NCBI RefSeq assembly: GCF_028748785.1
Contig: NZ_CP110496.1
Span: 186,001-250,000 of the forward strand
Origin: Candidatus Purcelliella pentastirinorum
GTDB lineage: Bacteria; Pseudomonadota; Gammaproteobacteria; Enterobacterales; Enterobacteriaceae
Length of the DNA stretch: 64,000 nucleotides
Direction of reading: 5' to 3'
Numbering within the stretch: the stretch's first letter is position 1; every line of letters starts with the position of its first letter. The notes under the pieces are model-generated. The model ran no database searches, was not told the DNA's origin, and was given only the letters and a program-made list of their open reading frames with translations. Positions 19,475 through 29,613 of this stretch are shown piece by piece. The translations under genes were made by a program, and so were the position numbers.

Positions 19475-21496
19475 ATGAAAAAAGGGATATTTGTAATAGA
19501 AATAGGTACGGAAGAATTACCTTATAAACAATTAAAAGTAATTTCCAATGAACTTCATATTAATTTTATAAAAGAACTAGATAAGTTTAATTTTATTTAT
19601 AAAAAAATAAAAAATTATTATTCATCTCGTAGAATATCTTTAAAAATATATAATTTAAAATTAAAAAAACATATAAATGAAACATATTTATTAAATAATT
19701 TTAAAATATTTAATAAATATATAGTTAAAATAAATAAAAATAATTATTTCAATAATATAAAAAAAGATAATTATAAATTAATAAAATATAAAAAATATAT
19801 AAAAGAAATATTAGCAATCTTAGTAAACAAGATATTGCATAAAATACAAAAAAAAACATATATGAGATGGGGAAATACAAATAATAGATTTATTCGTCCA
19901 GTACATTCTTTATTAGTAATGTTAGACAAAAAAATTATAAATATTGATATTTTTAATATAAAATCTTCTAGATCAACATTTGGACATAGGTTTATAGGTA
20001 AAAAAAATATAATTCTTAAACATGCTGATGAATATCCTGAAATTTTATTTAATAAAGGAAAGATAATAGTAGAACATAAAAAAAGAAAAGAAAAAATAAA
20101 AAATATGATAGAAAATAAAACAAATAAAATTAACGGTAAAATTAAATCAGAAAATAAATTAATAAATGAAATTGCTGCATTAACAGAGTGGCCAATAGTA
20201 TTAATTGGATCATTTAAAAAAAAATATCTTTATATACCTAAAGAAATATTAATTTATATTATGAAAAATTTGTATAAATTTATCCCTGTATATAATAATA
20301 ATAATATATTAGCACCTTTTTTTATTTTTATAATAAATATAGAAATAAAAAATTATACAAAATTAATAAAAGAACATGAAATTGTTTTGTGTAATCGTTT
20401 TAAAGATGTTGAGTTCTTAATTAACCAAGATTACAAAAATTCATTAGAATATCATTATTTATCTTTAAATAATATTTTATTTCATAATAAATTAGGTACT
20501 ATGTTAGAAAAAACCCAAAGAATAAAAAATATATCTCTTAAAGTAGCTAAAATGATAAATGTTGACACAATAAATATTAAACGTGCGGCAATTTTATCCA
20601 AATGTGATTTATTAACAAGAATGGTGTTTGAATTCCCTGATATGCAGGGTGTTATAGGTATGTATCATGCATTAAAAGATGGTGAAAGCAAAAGTATTGC
20701 TCTTTCTTTAAAAGAACAATATTATCCTACTTTATTTGTAAAAAAAGTACCATCTAGTCGTATATCATTATTATTAGCTATGGCAGATAAAATAGATAAC
20801 TTAGTAGGAATGATTGGTATAAATATATATCCCAAAAGAGGTAATGATCCATTTGGACTAAGAAGATCAGCTATAAGTATAATAAAAATAATTATACATA
20901 ATAAATTATTAATTGATGTAAAAGAAATAATAAGAGAAAATAAATTATTATTAAATCATTATTTATTTAACGTAAATGTGACTAATGATGTATTTAATTT
21001 TCTATTAAAAAGAATGATTAATTTATACAATAAAGAAGGACATAATAAAAATTATATACATGCTATTTTTTGTAAAAATGATAAATTTTTTATTGATATT
21101 GATAAAAAAATTTCTGCAATATCATATTTTTATAAATCAAAGACTTTGAATAAACTAATTTTAACAAGCAAAAGAATATTTAAATTTTTATTAAAATTTA
21201 ATGAAAAAATAAATAAAAAAATTGATACAGAAAATTTACAAAATAAATATGAAATATTACTTGTAAATAACTTATATATATCAAAAAAAAAAATTAAGAA
21301 ATTATTACAAAAAAAAGATTATAAAAATATAATAATAGAATTATATTTTTTAAATTATATAGTTGAAAATTATTTAAAAAACACCATGATAAATGACCCA
21401 ATAAAAATAATAAGAATTAATAGATTAACAATTCTTAAAAAAATATTGAAATTATTTTCTTGTATATGTGATTTGTCTTTACTTAATATTAATTAA
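19475..21496 (+). CDS. glyS: Glycyl-tRNA synthetase beta subunit
   Basis: The beta subunit binds tRNA-Gly and is needed for the charging activity of GlyQ. The 673-residue product (E. coli 689) opens with FVIEIGTEELPYK; conserved core segments include FIRPVHSLLVML, TFGHRFIG, NEIAALTEWPIVLIGSF, KCDLLTRMVFEFPDMQGVIG, and the HD-like stretch LAMADKIDNLVGMIGI. RGNDPFGLRRSA leads into the anticodon-binding C-terminal domain, which is more divergent and Lys-rich. Second gene of glyQS; convergent with xthA 32 bp downstream. Confidence 0.96.
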   Translation: MKKGIFVIEIGTEELPYKQLKVISNELHINFIKELDKFNFIYKKIKNYYSSRRISLKIYNLKLKKHINETYLLNNFKIFNKYIVKINKNNYFNNIKKDNYKLIKYKKYIKEILAILVNKILHKIQKKTYMRWGNTNNRFIRPVHSLLVMLDKKIINIDIFNIKSSRSTFGHRFIGKKNIILKHADEYPEILFNKGKIIVEHKKRKEKIKNMIENKTNKINGKIKSENKLINEIAALTEWPIVLIGSFKKKYLYIPKEILIYIMKNLYKFIPVYNNNNILAPFFIFIINIEIKNYTKLIKEHEIVLCNRFKDVEFLINQDYKNSLEYHYLSLNNILFHNKLGTMLEKTQRIKNISLKVAKMINVDTINIKRAAILSKCDLLTRMVFEFPDMQGVIGMYHALKDGESKSIALSLKEQYYPTLFVKKVPSSRISLLLAMADKIDNLVGMIGINIYPKRGNDPFGLRRSAISIIKIIIHNKLLIDVKEIIRENKLLLNHYLFNVNVTNDVFNFLLKRMINLYNKEGHNKNYIHAIFCKNDKFFIDIDKKISAISYFYKSKTLNKLILTSKRIFKFLLKFNEKINKKIDTENLQNKYEILLVNNLYISKKKIKKLLQKKDYKNIIIELYFLNYIVENYLKNTMINDPIKIIRINRLTILKKILKLFSCICDLSLLNIN

Positions 21497-21528
21497 ATTT
21501 TGTATTATTAAATTAATAAATTATAATT

Positions 21529-22335
21529 TCAAATATCTAATTCAATCCAAATAGGAGCATGATCTGAAGGTTTATTCATATTTCTTATATGATAATCAAT
21601 ACCAGTATTATAATAATATTTAATTAGTGGTTTACTAATTAGTATATAATCAACCCTTAATCCCTTATTTTTTAAAAACCCATAAGATCTATAATCAAAC
21701 CAAGAAAAATTAAAGTGATTATTTATATTTTTAAATCTCCATATATCTATAAACCCTAAATCAAATATTTTTTGCATCCATAATCTTTCTTCAGGTAAAA
21801 AAGAACATTTACCATTTTTTAGCCATAATAAACGATTTTTTTCACCTATTCCTATATCATTATTAGTCATACTTATATTCATATCTCCCATGATAATAAT
21901 AAACTCTTTGGGATTAATTTTTTTTTTTAAAAAAATATTTAAATTTGAAAAAAAAGCTAATTTATTATTAAATTTAATATAATTATTACGATTTTCGCCT
22001 TGAGGTGCATATATATTTACTAAAGTAATATTTCCTATATATGTTGAAATTTTTATTGTAATAATTCTACATTCATTATTTTTTTTACAATTTGGAAAAT
22101 CATTTAAAATATAAAAAGGATATATTTTACTTAAAAATGCTACTCCACAGTATCCTTTTTTACCATAATAATAAGCTTTATATCCTAATTTATATATGTA
22201 ATCTACAGGAAATAAATTATTATCTACTCTAGTCTCTTGTAAAGCTATAATTTCTGGGTTATGTCTTTGTATAATTTCTTTAATTTGATGCAATCTAATT
22301 CTAATACTGTTAATATTAAAAGATAAAAATTTCAT
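21529..22335 (-). CDS. xthA: Exonuclease III (AP endonuclease)
   Basis: Major AP endonuclease and 3'-phosphodiesterase of base excision repair, 268 residues as in E. coli. Catalytic motifs of the endonuclease/exonuclease/phosphatase fold are complete: FNINSIRIRLHQ with IIALQETRVD near residue 35, VNIYAPQGENR, IIMGDMNIS around residue 150, the WFDYRS turn with RVDYILIS, and the terminal SDHAPIWIEL supplying the catalytic Asp-His pair. Divergent from sbcB, another exonuclease, across a 96-bp spacer. Confidence 0.96.
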   Translation of the reverse strand: MKFLSFNINSIRIRLHQIKEIIQRHNPEIIALQETRVDNNLFPVDYIYKLGYKAYYYGKKGYCGVAFLSKIYPFYILNDFPNCKKNNECRIITIKISTYIGNITLVNIYAPQGENRNNYIKFNNKLAFFSNLNIFLKKKINPKEFIIIMGDMNISMTNNDIGIGEKNRLLWLKNGKCSFLPEERLWMQKIFDLGFIDIWRFKNINNHFNFSWFDYRSYGFLKNKGLRVDYILISKPLIKYYYNTGIDYHIRNMNKPSDHAPIWIELDI

Positions 22336-22431
22336 TTTTACAAGTTTTATTATTTTATTTATATAGTTTTTAAAATATAAATATCATAATATATTATATA
22401 AAATAATAAATAAAAATATTATAAGTTTTAA

Positions 22432-23832
22432 ATGATTAAGAATACTTTTTTATTTTACGATTATGAAACTTTTGGGATAAACTCTAGTTTAGATAAACCA
22501 GCACAATTTGCAGCTGTTCGTACAGATTTTGATTTTAATATCATTGAAAAACCTAAAATTTATTATTGTAAATTACCTGATGATTATTTACCAAATCCAG
22601 ATTCCATCTTAACCCATAAAATATCCCCTCAAAAAGCTAATTTATTAGGAGTGTCTGAATCAGAATTTGCAAAATTGATATATAAATTATTTTTAAAAAA
22701 AACAAATTGTATAATAGGATATAATAACATAAAATTTGATGATCTTTTTACTCGTAATATTTTTTATCGTAATTTTTTTCATCCATATATGTGGAGTTGG
22801 TATAATGGTAACAATAACTGGGATGTAATAAATATTATTCGTAGTTGTTATTTATTATGTCCAAAAGATATAAAATGGCCCTACAAAAAAAATGGAATAC
22901 CTAGTTTCCGTTTAGAAGATTTTGTAAAAATAAACAAATATAAAAATATAAATTCACATGATGCAATATCTGATGTATATGCTACTATATTAATAGTAAA
23001 ATTAATTAAACAAAAGAAACCTAAGTTATTTAATTTTTTATTTAATAATAGAAAAAAAAATCAATTATTATCTTTAATAAAAAATAATAAAAATGTTCCA
23101 TTTATATATATATCAAATGTTTTTGATACAAAAAATAATATTGTAAATATAGTTTTACCTAGTAAAATTTACAAAAAAAATGTACTTGTTACACTTAATC
23201 TAATGGAGAATATTTCATTATTTTTATATAAGAATATAAATAATAAAAAAAATTATTTATTTAATAAAAAAAAAAAATTACCCATAATAGAGATATATTT
23301 AAATAAATGTCCAATAATTATACCCATAAACTTATTAAATAAAACTTCTTGTAAAAGATTAAAAATAAATAAAGAAAAATATATGAAAAATATTGATTTT
23401 ATCGATAAATATAAGATTCATAAAAAAATAAAAAACATTTACGATAATCATAAAATAAATTATTTTAAATATGAAGATAATATAGATTGTCAATTATATA
23501 AAAATTTTTTTACTAATAAAGATTATCGATTAATGAAAATAATTAGAAAAACAAATATTAATAAACTAAAACTGATTAATTTAGATAAATATGATGAAAG
23601 ATTTAAAAATTTATTATTTCGTTATAGAGCTCGTAATTTTTATTACACATTAAATAATACTGAGAAAAAAAAATGGAATAAATATAAAAAAAAATGTTTT
23701 AATTTTTCTTATATAAAAAATTATTTAATAAAAATAAAAAAATTGTATTTATATAATAAAAATAATTCAAATAAACAAAAATTATTAAAAAAAATATATA
23801 ATTATGCTAAATATTTAATTAATTTAAATTAA
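22432..23832 (+). CDS. sbcB: Exodeoxyribonuclease I
   Basis: A DEDDh 3'-5' exonuclease specific for single-stranded DNA, with roles in recombination and mismatch repair excision. The 466-residue product (E. coli 475) has exonuclease motif I in FLFYDYETFGINSSLDKPAQ, motif II in IIGYNNIKFDDLFTRN, and motif III in SHDAISDVYATI. The SH3-like and C-terminal helical domains follow and are Lys/Asn-rich but continuous. Its retention alongside mutS and xthA shows a reduced but not empty repair kit. No recombination partner such as recA is in this window. Confidence 0.95.
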   Translation: MIKNTFLFYDYETFGINSSLDKPAQFAAVRTDFDFNIIEKPKIYYCKLPDDYLPNPDSILTHKISPQKANLLGVSESEFAKLIYKLFLKKTNCIIGYNNIKFDDLFTRNIFYRNFFHPYMWSWYNGNNNWDVINIIRSCYLLCPKDIKWPYKKNGIPSFRLEDFVKINKYKNINSHDAISDVYATILIVKLIKQKKPKLFNFLFNNRKKNQLLSLIKNNKNVPFIYISNVFDTKNNIVNIVLPSKIYKKNVLVTLNLMENISLFLYKNINNKKNYLFNKKKKLPIIEIYLNKCPIIIPINLLNKTSCKRLKINKEKYMKNIDFIDKYKIHKKIKNIYDNHKINYFKYEDNIDCQLYKNFFTNKDYRLMKIIRKTNINKLKLINLDKYDERFKNLLFRYRARNFYYTLNNTEKKKWNKYKKKCFNFSYIKNYLIKIKKLYLYNKNNSNKQKLLKKIYNYAKYLINLN

Positions 23833-23894
23833 TTAAATATTTTAATAATTAAATAATATATTAAAATTTTAATTTTAAATTCAAAAAAAATTTT

Positions 23895-26456
23895 ATGAAA
23901 AAAATATATAATCATAAAAAAATAGAAAAATTTGTACAAAATTTTTGGAATAAAAAAGAAACTTTTATAACAAAAGAAGATAAATATACTGAAAAATATT
24001 ATTGTTTATCGATGATACCATACCCATCGGGTAGTTTACATATGGGACACATTAGAAATTATACTATTGGTGATGTTATAGCAAGATATCAAAGAATGTT
24101 AGGTAAAAATGTTTTACATCCTATAGGATGGGATGCTTTTGGTTTGCCTGCTGAAAATGCAGCGATAAAAAATAATAAAAAACCATCTGATTGGACATAT
24201 CAAAATATAAAAAAAATGAAAAAACAATTAAAATCTTTAGGTTATTCATATGATTGGAAAAGAGAATTAATTACATGCAAACCAGAATATTATAAATGGG
24301 AACAATGGTTTTTTATAAAATTATATAAAAATGGACTAATATATAAAAAAAAGTCTTTGGTAAATTGGTGTAAAAATGATGAAACAGTATTAGCTAATGA
24401 ACAAGTAATAAATGGTAAATGTTGGCGTTGCGATGAAAAAATTATACAAAAAAGAATATCACAATGGTTTTTAAAAATCACTAAATATGCAGAAGAATTA
24501 TTTAGTGAATTAAAAAATTTAACATTATGGCCTGAAAAAGTAAAAATTATGCAACGCAATTGGATTGGTAGAACCAAAGGATTAGAAATTTGTTTTAAAA
24601 TTTTAAAAAACAATAAAAAAATAAAAATTTTTATTACTAATCCAAATTTACTTAGAAATTATATATATATTAATATATCTATAAGACATAAATTAACAAA
24701 ATATTTATCAAAACATAATATTTTAATATCAAAATTTGTTAATAAATATAAAAATTATATTAAATTCATTGATGATTCATCTAAAAATAATATTTATGGT
24801 ATAAATACAAATTTATTTGCAATTAACCCTATTAATAAAAATAAAATACCTATTTGGATATCAAATTTTGATGTAACAGATTACAATGATTATGCAAAAA
24901 TATGTATACCAAATAATAATAAAAATGATTATTTATTTGCTAAAAAATATAATATTTTTTTAAATTATTTAACAAAAGTAAAATGTTTAGATAATCAATT
25001 AATTTATAAAAAAAATAAATTATATAATTTTAATGACATAAATAATTTAAAAATAAATAAATTAGATAAATCCATAAAATATATATTATTAACAACAAAA
25101 CAAGGAATAAAAAAAATTAAATATAAACTACGTGATTGGAATATCTCAAGACAACGTTATTGGGGCACCCCAATTCCCATTGCAATATCTAAATCTGGTG
25201 AAATTAAAACAGTACCAGAAAACAAACTTCCAATAATTTTACCAGAAAATATAAAAATAGGAAAAGAAATTGAGAAATTCAAATTGAAATATGAACCTAA
25301 TGAAATTGAAATTAATAAAGAAAAATTTTTTCTTGAAAAAGATACATTAGATACTTTCTTTGAATCTTCATGGTATTATGCTAGATATACCTGTCCTAAT
25401 TACAAAAAAGGTATGTTAGATTCAAAAATGTCAAATTATTGGCTACCCATAGATTATTATATTGGAGGAATAGAACATGCAACGATGCATTTATTATATT
25501 TTAGATTTTATCATAAATTATTAAGAGATTTTGGATTTGTAAAAACATCTGAACCAGCTAAAAGATTATTATGTCAAGGAATGGTTATTTCTGATACTTT
25601 TTATTATATAAACAAAAATAATAAACGTATCTGGATTTCTCCTGAAGATGTAATTATTGAAAGAAATAAAGCAGGTAAAATAACAAATATAAAACATATA
25701 TATGGCAAAAAAATAATTTATGATGGAAAAAAAAAAATGTCTAAATCTAAAAATAATGGAATAAATCCAGAAAAAATAATAAAAAAATACGGCGCTGATA
25801 CAATAAGATTATTTATAATGTTTGCAGCTCCAATTGACATGCCATTAGATTGGAATGAATCAGGAATTATTGGTATGAGTAGATTTTTACATCGTTTTTG
25901 GAAAATAGTTTTTAAATATAAAAAACATAAATATAAAACATCGATAATAACTTATTTTAATGTTGATATAAAAAGTTTTTTTGAACAAAAATTATATAAA
26001 ACTATTAATAAGGTATCAGAAGATATTGAAGTAAAACAAAATTTTAATACAGCTATTTCATCAATAATGAAATTAATTAATGAATTAATAAAAATATTTG
26101 ATCATATAATACAAAACAAAAAATTCATTAAAAAAACAATAACTATAATATTAAAAATGCTTTATCCATTTACACCACATTTTTGTTTCATTTTGTGGAA
26201 AGAAATACATGGTTCATATGATATAGAAAAAACTAAATGGCCCATTATATGTAAAAAAAAGATAATTTGTGAAAATTTTATAGTAATTATACAAATAAAT
26301 GGAAAAAAAAGAGGAATAATAAATATCTCAAATAAATTAAACAATAAAAAAATAAAAGAAATGGCGATAAATAAGATGTATAAATTGTTATATAATAAAA
26401 AAATAAAAAGAACAATATATATTCCTAAAAAGATTTTTAACATAGTTACTAATTAA
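23895..26456 (+). CDS. leuS: Leucyl-tRNA synthetase
   Basis: Class I synthetase with editing domain, 853 residues (E. coli 860). Motifs: MIPYPSGSLHMGHIRNYTIGD near residue 45 (HIGH region), GWDAFGLPAENAA, the editing domain around residues 220-410 (much diverged and Lys/Asn-rich, though a DVTDYNDYAK segment remains), RDWNISRQRYWGTPIP, LDTFFESSWYYAR, and the ATP loop KKKMSKSKNNG near residue 615. The editing threonine-rich peptide typical of LeuRS is not obvious by eye, so editing competence is uncertain. Followed 5 bp later by holA; in E. coli lptE separates them. Confidence 0.96.
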   Translation: MKKIYNHKKIEKFVQNFWNKKETFITKEDKYTEKYYCLSMIPYPSGSLHMGHIRNYTIGDVIARYQRMLGKNVLHPIGWDAFGLPAENAAIKNNKKPSDWTYQNIKKMKKQLKSLGYSYDWKRELITCKPEYYKWEQWFFIKLYKNGLIYKKKSLVNWCKNDETVLANEQVINGKCWRCDEKIIQKRISQWFLKITKYAEELFSELKNLTLWPEKVKIMQRNWIGRTKGLEICFKILKNNKKIKIFITNPNLLRNYIYINISIRHKLTKYLSKHNILISKFVNKYKNYIKFIDDSSKNNIYGINTNLFAINPINKNKIPIWISNFDVTDYNDYAKICIPNNNKNDYLFAKKYNIFLNYLTKVKCLDNQLIYKKNKLYNFNDINNLKINKLDKSIKYILLTTKQGIKKIKYKLRDWNISRQRYWGTPIPIAISKSGEIKTVPENKLPIILPENIKIGKEIEKFKLKYEPNEIEINKEKFFLEKDTLDTFFESSWYYARYTCPNYKKGMLDSKMSNYWLPIDYYIGGIEHATMHLLYFRFYHKLLRDFGFVKTSEPAKRLLCQGMVISDTFYYINKNNKRIWISPEDVIIERNKAGKITNIKHIYGKKIIYDGKKKMSKSKNNGINPEKIIKKYGADTIRLFIMFAAPIDMPLDWNESGIIGMSRFLHRFWKIVFKYKKHKYKTSIITYFNVDIKSFFEQKLYKTINKVSEDIEVKQNFNTAISSIMKLINELIKIFDHIIQNKKFIKKTITIILKMLYPFTPHFCFILWKEIHGSYDIEKTKWPIICKKKIICENFIVIIQINGKKRGIINISNKLNNKKIKEMAINKMYKLLYNKKIKRTIYIPKKIFNIVTN

Positions 26457-26461
26457 AGAAA

Positions 26462-27457
26462 ATGAATTTTTTTTATTCTGACAAATATAAAAAATATATA
26501 CCAAATAAATTTTGTAATAATTATATTATTTGTGGCAATGATATTTTTTTAAAAGAAGATAGTATTATAAATATATTAAAATTAGCAAACAAATTGAATT
26601 TTAATAACACTATAAGAATTATGGTAGATAATAATTTTACATTTGAAATAATATCAAATTTTATAAAAGAAAATGATCTTTTTATAAAAAAAAAAACTAT
26701 AATCTTAACCGTTATTAAACAGTATCATAAAATATTATTTAAAAATATAAGTAAATTAATTACTTTGTTAAATAAAAATATTTTTTTAATAATAAAATCA
26801 GATAAATTTGATAAAAAAGATTTTTTTTTGATAAAAAAAACAAAAATACAAATAAATTTAATAAATTGTAATACTCCTACTGGTATACAATTGTATAAAT
26901 GGATAGAAAAAAAAATTGAAGAATTTAAATTAAATTTAAATTGTAAAATAATTAAATTATTATGTTATTATTATGAAGGAAACGTTTTAGCACTTAATCA
27001 AATACTAAAAATAATTTCAATAATTTCATTGACAAAATCTTTAAATTTATCAAATATTAAAAAAATAATATTTGATCAAGCTATTTTTCATCCGTCACAA
27101 TGGAGTGAATCAATTTTATATGGTAATTGTACTAGATCAATACATATATTGAAACAATTATTTAAAAATAAATATAATCCTATTACATTGATTAGATTTT
27201 TGCAAAATGATTTATTAATATTAATTATTATTAAAAGATATAAACAAAATATAAAAAAAATATTATCTATAAATAGCTATTATATTTATAATATACGTAA
27301 ATTATTTTTTAATAAAATTAAAAATTCATTAGATAATAAAAAAATATATTTAATATTAAAATTTTTAATAAAAATAGAATTAATGATACATAAAGAAAAT
27401 AATGAAAAAATTATTTGGTTACATTTAAAAATTTTATCAACATTTTTAAATAAATAA
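26462..27457 (+). CDS. holA: DNA polymerase III delta subunit
   Basis: The delta subunit is the wrench of the clamp loader that opens the beta sliding clamp; it works with DnaX and delta-prime. The 331-residue product (E. coli 343) is divergent but shows the family layout: N-terminal YIICGNDIFLKEDSI, central LLCYYYEGNVLALNQILKI, then HPSQWSESILYGNCTRSIHILKQL and LIRFLQNDLLILI. It begins 5 bp after the leuS stop, so it is probably translated from the same message. Its partner dnaX lies at 52692-53774. Confidence 0.92.
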   Translation: MNFFYSDKYKKYIPNKFCNNYIICGNDIFLKEDSIINILKLANKLNFNNTIRIMVDNNFTFEIISNFIKENDLFIKKKTIILTVIKQYHKILFKNISKLITLLNKNIFLIIKSDKFDKKDFFLIKKTKIQINLINCNTPTGIQLYKWIEKKIEEFKLNLNCKIIKLLCYYYEGNVLALNQILKIISIISLTKSLNLSNIKKIIFDQAIFHPSQWSESILYGNCTRSIHILKQLFKNKYNPITLIRFLQNDLLILIIIKRYKQNIKKILSINSYYIYNIRKLFFNKIKNSLDNKKIYLILKFLIKIELMIHKENNEKIIWLHLKILSTFLNK

Positions 27458-27560
27458 AATATATAAAATTATTTAATATATTTTAAATAAACAATATAGT
27501 TGTTCATAAAATTATTTGTTTTTAAAATATATTTAAATAAACTAATTAATTAAAATTATA

Positions 27561-28205
27561 ATGAAAAAAAAAAATAATAGATTATATGAAAATATTATAA
27601 TTAAACAATTAGGTTTGAATCATTGGTTAGATATCTTTAAAAAGATGCAAGAATTTACTAATAAACGTGATTACAAAACATTAGATGAAATATGGTTAGT
27701 TGAACATTATCCAATATATACTAACGGTATAAGTGGAATAAATAAAAATAATATTAAAAATATTAATAATATTCCAGTATTATTAAGTGATAGAGGGGGT
27801 AAAATTACTTATCATGCTCCCGGTCAACAAATAGTTTATATGTTAATAAATTTAAAAAGAAGACAATTAAATGTTTGTAAATTAATTAATATAATTAATA
27901 ATATTGTTATACAGACGTTATTTCATTTTTCTATTTTAGCTGAAATTAATACAAATATTCCAGGTATATATGTAAAAAAAAAAAAAATTTGTTCTTTTGC
28001 ATTAAAAATAAAAAACGGATATACTTATCATGGGTTTGCACTTAACGTTAGTATAAATCTTAGACCATTTAATAATATTCATCCATGTGGTAATAAACAT
28101 ATCAAAATGACCAAAATGCAAACTTATAAAAAAAATATAAAATTTAATGATGTTAAAAAAATTTTAATTAAAAAAATTATTAAAAATTTTAATATTAAAA
28201 ATTGA
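27561..28205 (+). CDS. lipB: Octanoyl-[acyl carrier protein]:protein N-octanoyltransferase
   Basis: Transfers octanoate from acyl carrier protein to lipoyl domains, the first step of lipoate assembly. The 214-residue product has VEHYPIYTNG, the substrate pocket DRGGKITYHAPGQQIVYML, the catalytic Lys near the KKKICSFALKI segment, YHGFALNV, and the catalytic Cys in HPCGN. The stop codon is TGA, one of the direct signs that UGA is a normal stop here. Followed 27 bp later by lipA, with ybeF, the usual intervening gene in E. coli, missing. Confidence 0.96.
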   Translation: MKKKNNRLYENIIIKQLGLNHWLDIFKKMQEFTNKRDYKTLDEIWLVEHYPIYTNGISGINKNNIKNINNIPVLLSDRGGKITYHAPGQQIVYMLINLKRRQLNVCKLINIINNIVIQTLFHFSILAEINTNIPGIYVKKKKICSFALKIKNGYTYHGFALNVSINLRPFNNIHPCGNKHIKMTKMQTYKKNIKFNDVKKILIKKIIKNFNIKN

Positions 28206-28232
28206 TATTAATTTTCCATTATATTTATAAAT

Positions 28233-29102
28233 ATGAATATTTTAAAACCTAAATGGTTAAAAATAAAAATACCTAAAAATTATAAAAATATAAATTTTAT
28301 TCAACGTAGTATTAAAAAGAATAATTTACATTCAGTATGTCAGGAAAGTTTATGTCCAAATTTAATGCATTGCTTCAATAAAGGTATAGCTACTTTTATG
28401 ATATTAGGTAATATTTGTACTAGAAAATGTTTATTTTGTAATATAAATAAAGGCAAACCAGATATTGTAGATTTTTCAGAAGCTAAAAAATTATCTAAAT
28501 TAATACATAAAATGAATTTGAAATATGTAGTAATAACTTCAGTAAATCGTGATGATTTAAAAGATGGAGGAGCTATTTTTTTTTCTTACTGTATAAATAC
28601 AATAAGAAAAAAAAATAAAAAAATAAAAGTTGAAATATTAGTTCCAGATTTTAAAAATTGTAAAAAAAAAGCTGTAACAATATTTACTTATAATCCTCCA
28701 GATATATTTAATCATAATATTGAAAGTGTTGAAAGAATACATTCTAAAATAAAACCGGGTGGTAATTATAAATCATCATTAAATTTACTTTATATGTTTA
28801 AGAAAAAAAACCCTACTGTACCTACAAAATCCGGGATTATATTAGGATTAGGCGAAAAAATGAAAGAAATATTAAAAACCATGCATGATTTATATGATAA
28901 TGGTGTATCTATGTTAACTATTGGACAATATTTACAACCCACAAAAAAACATATTTTGGTAAAAAAATATATTACAGTGGAAAAATTTAAAATATTAAAA
29001 AGAATAGGAAAAGAAATTGGTTTTACATATATAGCTAGTGGTCCATTTGTGCGTTCTTCATATAATGCAGAATTACAATTTAAAGGAAGAGAAATCAAAT
29101 AA
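28233..29102 (+). CDS. lipA: Lipoyl synthase
   Basis: Radical SAM enzyme inserting two sulfurs into octanoylated domains of pyruvate and 2-oxoglutarate dehydrogenases. Both clusters are in place: the auxiliary cluster cysteines in CQESLCPNLMHC and the radical SAM CTRKCLFC (CxxxCxxC). Further family segments are TSVNRDDLKDGGA, NIESVERI, KSGIILGLGE, and the terminal SGPFVRSSYNAE with the conserved RSSY serine. At 289 residues it lacks only part of the N-terminal extension found in E. coli (321). FldA is a plausible electron donor. Convergent with ybeY. Confidence 0.97.
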   Translation: MNILKPKWLKIKIPKNYKNINFIQRSIKKNNLHSVCQESLCPNLMHCFNKGIATFMILGNICTRKCLFCNINKGKPDIVDFSEAKKLSKLIHKMNLKYVVITSVNRDDLKDGGAIFFSYCINTIRKKNKKIKVEILVPDFKNCKKKAVTIFTYNPPDIFNHNIESVERIHSKIKPGGNYKSSLNLLYMFKKKNPTVPTKSGIILGLGEKMKEILKTMHDLYDNGVSMLTIGQYLQPTKKHILVKKYITVEKFKILKRIGKEIGFTYIASGPFVRSSYNAELQFKGREIK

Positions 29103-29156
29103 TATTTTAAAATTAAAAATTAATAAAAAATTACTTAAATATAATTTAAATAATAA

Positions 29157-29600
29157 TTATAAATTTAATAAATTTAGAAAATATTTTTCTGCTTTTTTCA
29201 TTTTATTTTCTAACTTAAAATTACTATGATTATATCCCATTAAATGTAAAGAAGAATGTACTATAATATAAGCCCAATAATTTTTTACAGATTGTTTTAG
29301 TAATAAAGATTCATTTTTTATTAATTCTGAACAAACAATTATATCTGAATAAATGGGTAATACTTTAAAAGTAGGAATAATAAAAGGGAAAGTTAATACG
29401 TTAGTAGGATTATTTTTATTTCTCCATATTTTATTCAATTTACGACTAATAGATTTATTGACTATACAAAGAGTAATTTTAATAATTCTTTTGGAATATT
29501 TTTCAAATATAGTATTAAACCAAAATCTTAAAATATTTTTACAAGGAAACCAACTAGGATAATCAATATAAAATTTTATATTTAAAATTATTTTATTCAT
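29157..29600 (-). CDS. ybeY: YbeY, 16S rRNA maturation endoribonuclease
   Basis: UPF0054 metalloprotein required for 16S rRNA 3' end processing and ribosome quality control. The ATG at 29600 gives a 147-residue protein that aligns with E. coli YbeY (155); a TTG 27 bases upstream would overlap miaB and adds no similarity. NKIWRNKNNPTNVLTFPF is the N-terminal signature, and the zinc site is HSSLHLMGYNH (HxxxHxxxxxH) near the C terminus. It lies 13 bp downstream of miaB on the same strand. In E. coli ybeZ, a PhoH-like ATPase that partners YbeY, stands between them; it is missing here. Confidence 0.94.
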   Translation of the reverse strand: MNKIILNIKFYIDYPSWFPCKNILRFWFNTIFEKYSKRIIKITLCIVNKSISRKLNKIWRNKNNPTNVLTFPFIIPTFKVLPIYSDIIVCSELIKNESLLLKQSVKNYWAYIIVHSSLHLMGYNHSNFKLENKMKKAEKYFLNLLNL

Positions 29601-29613
29601 AAATAAAATAATT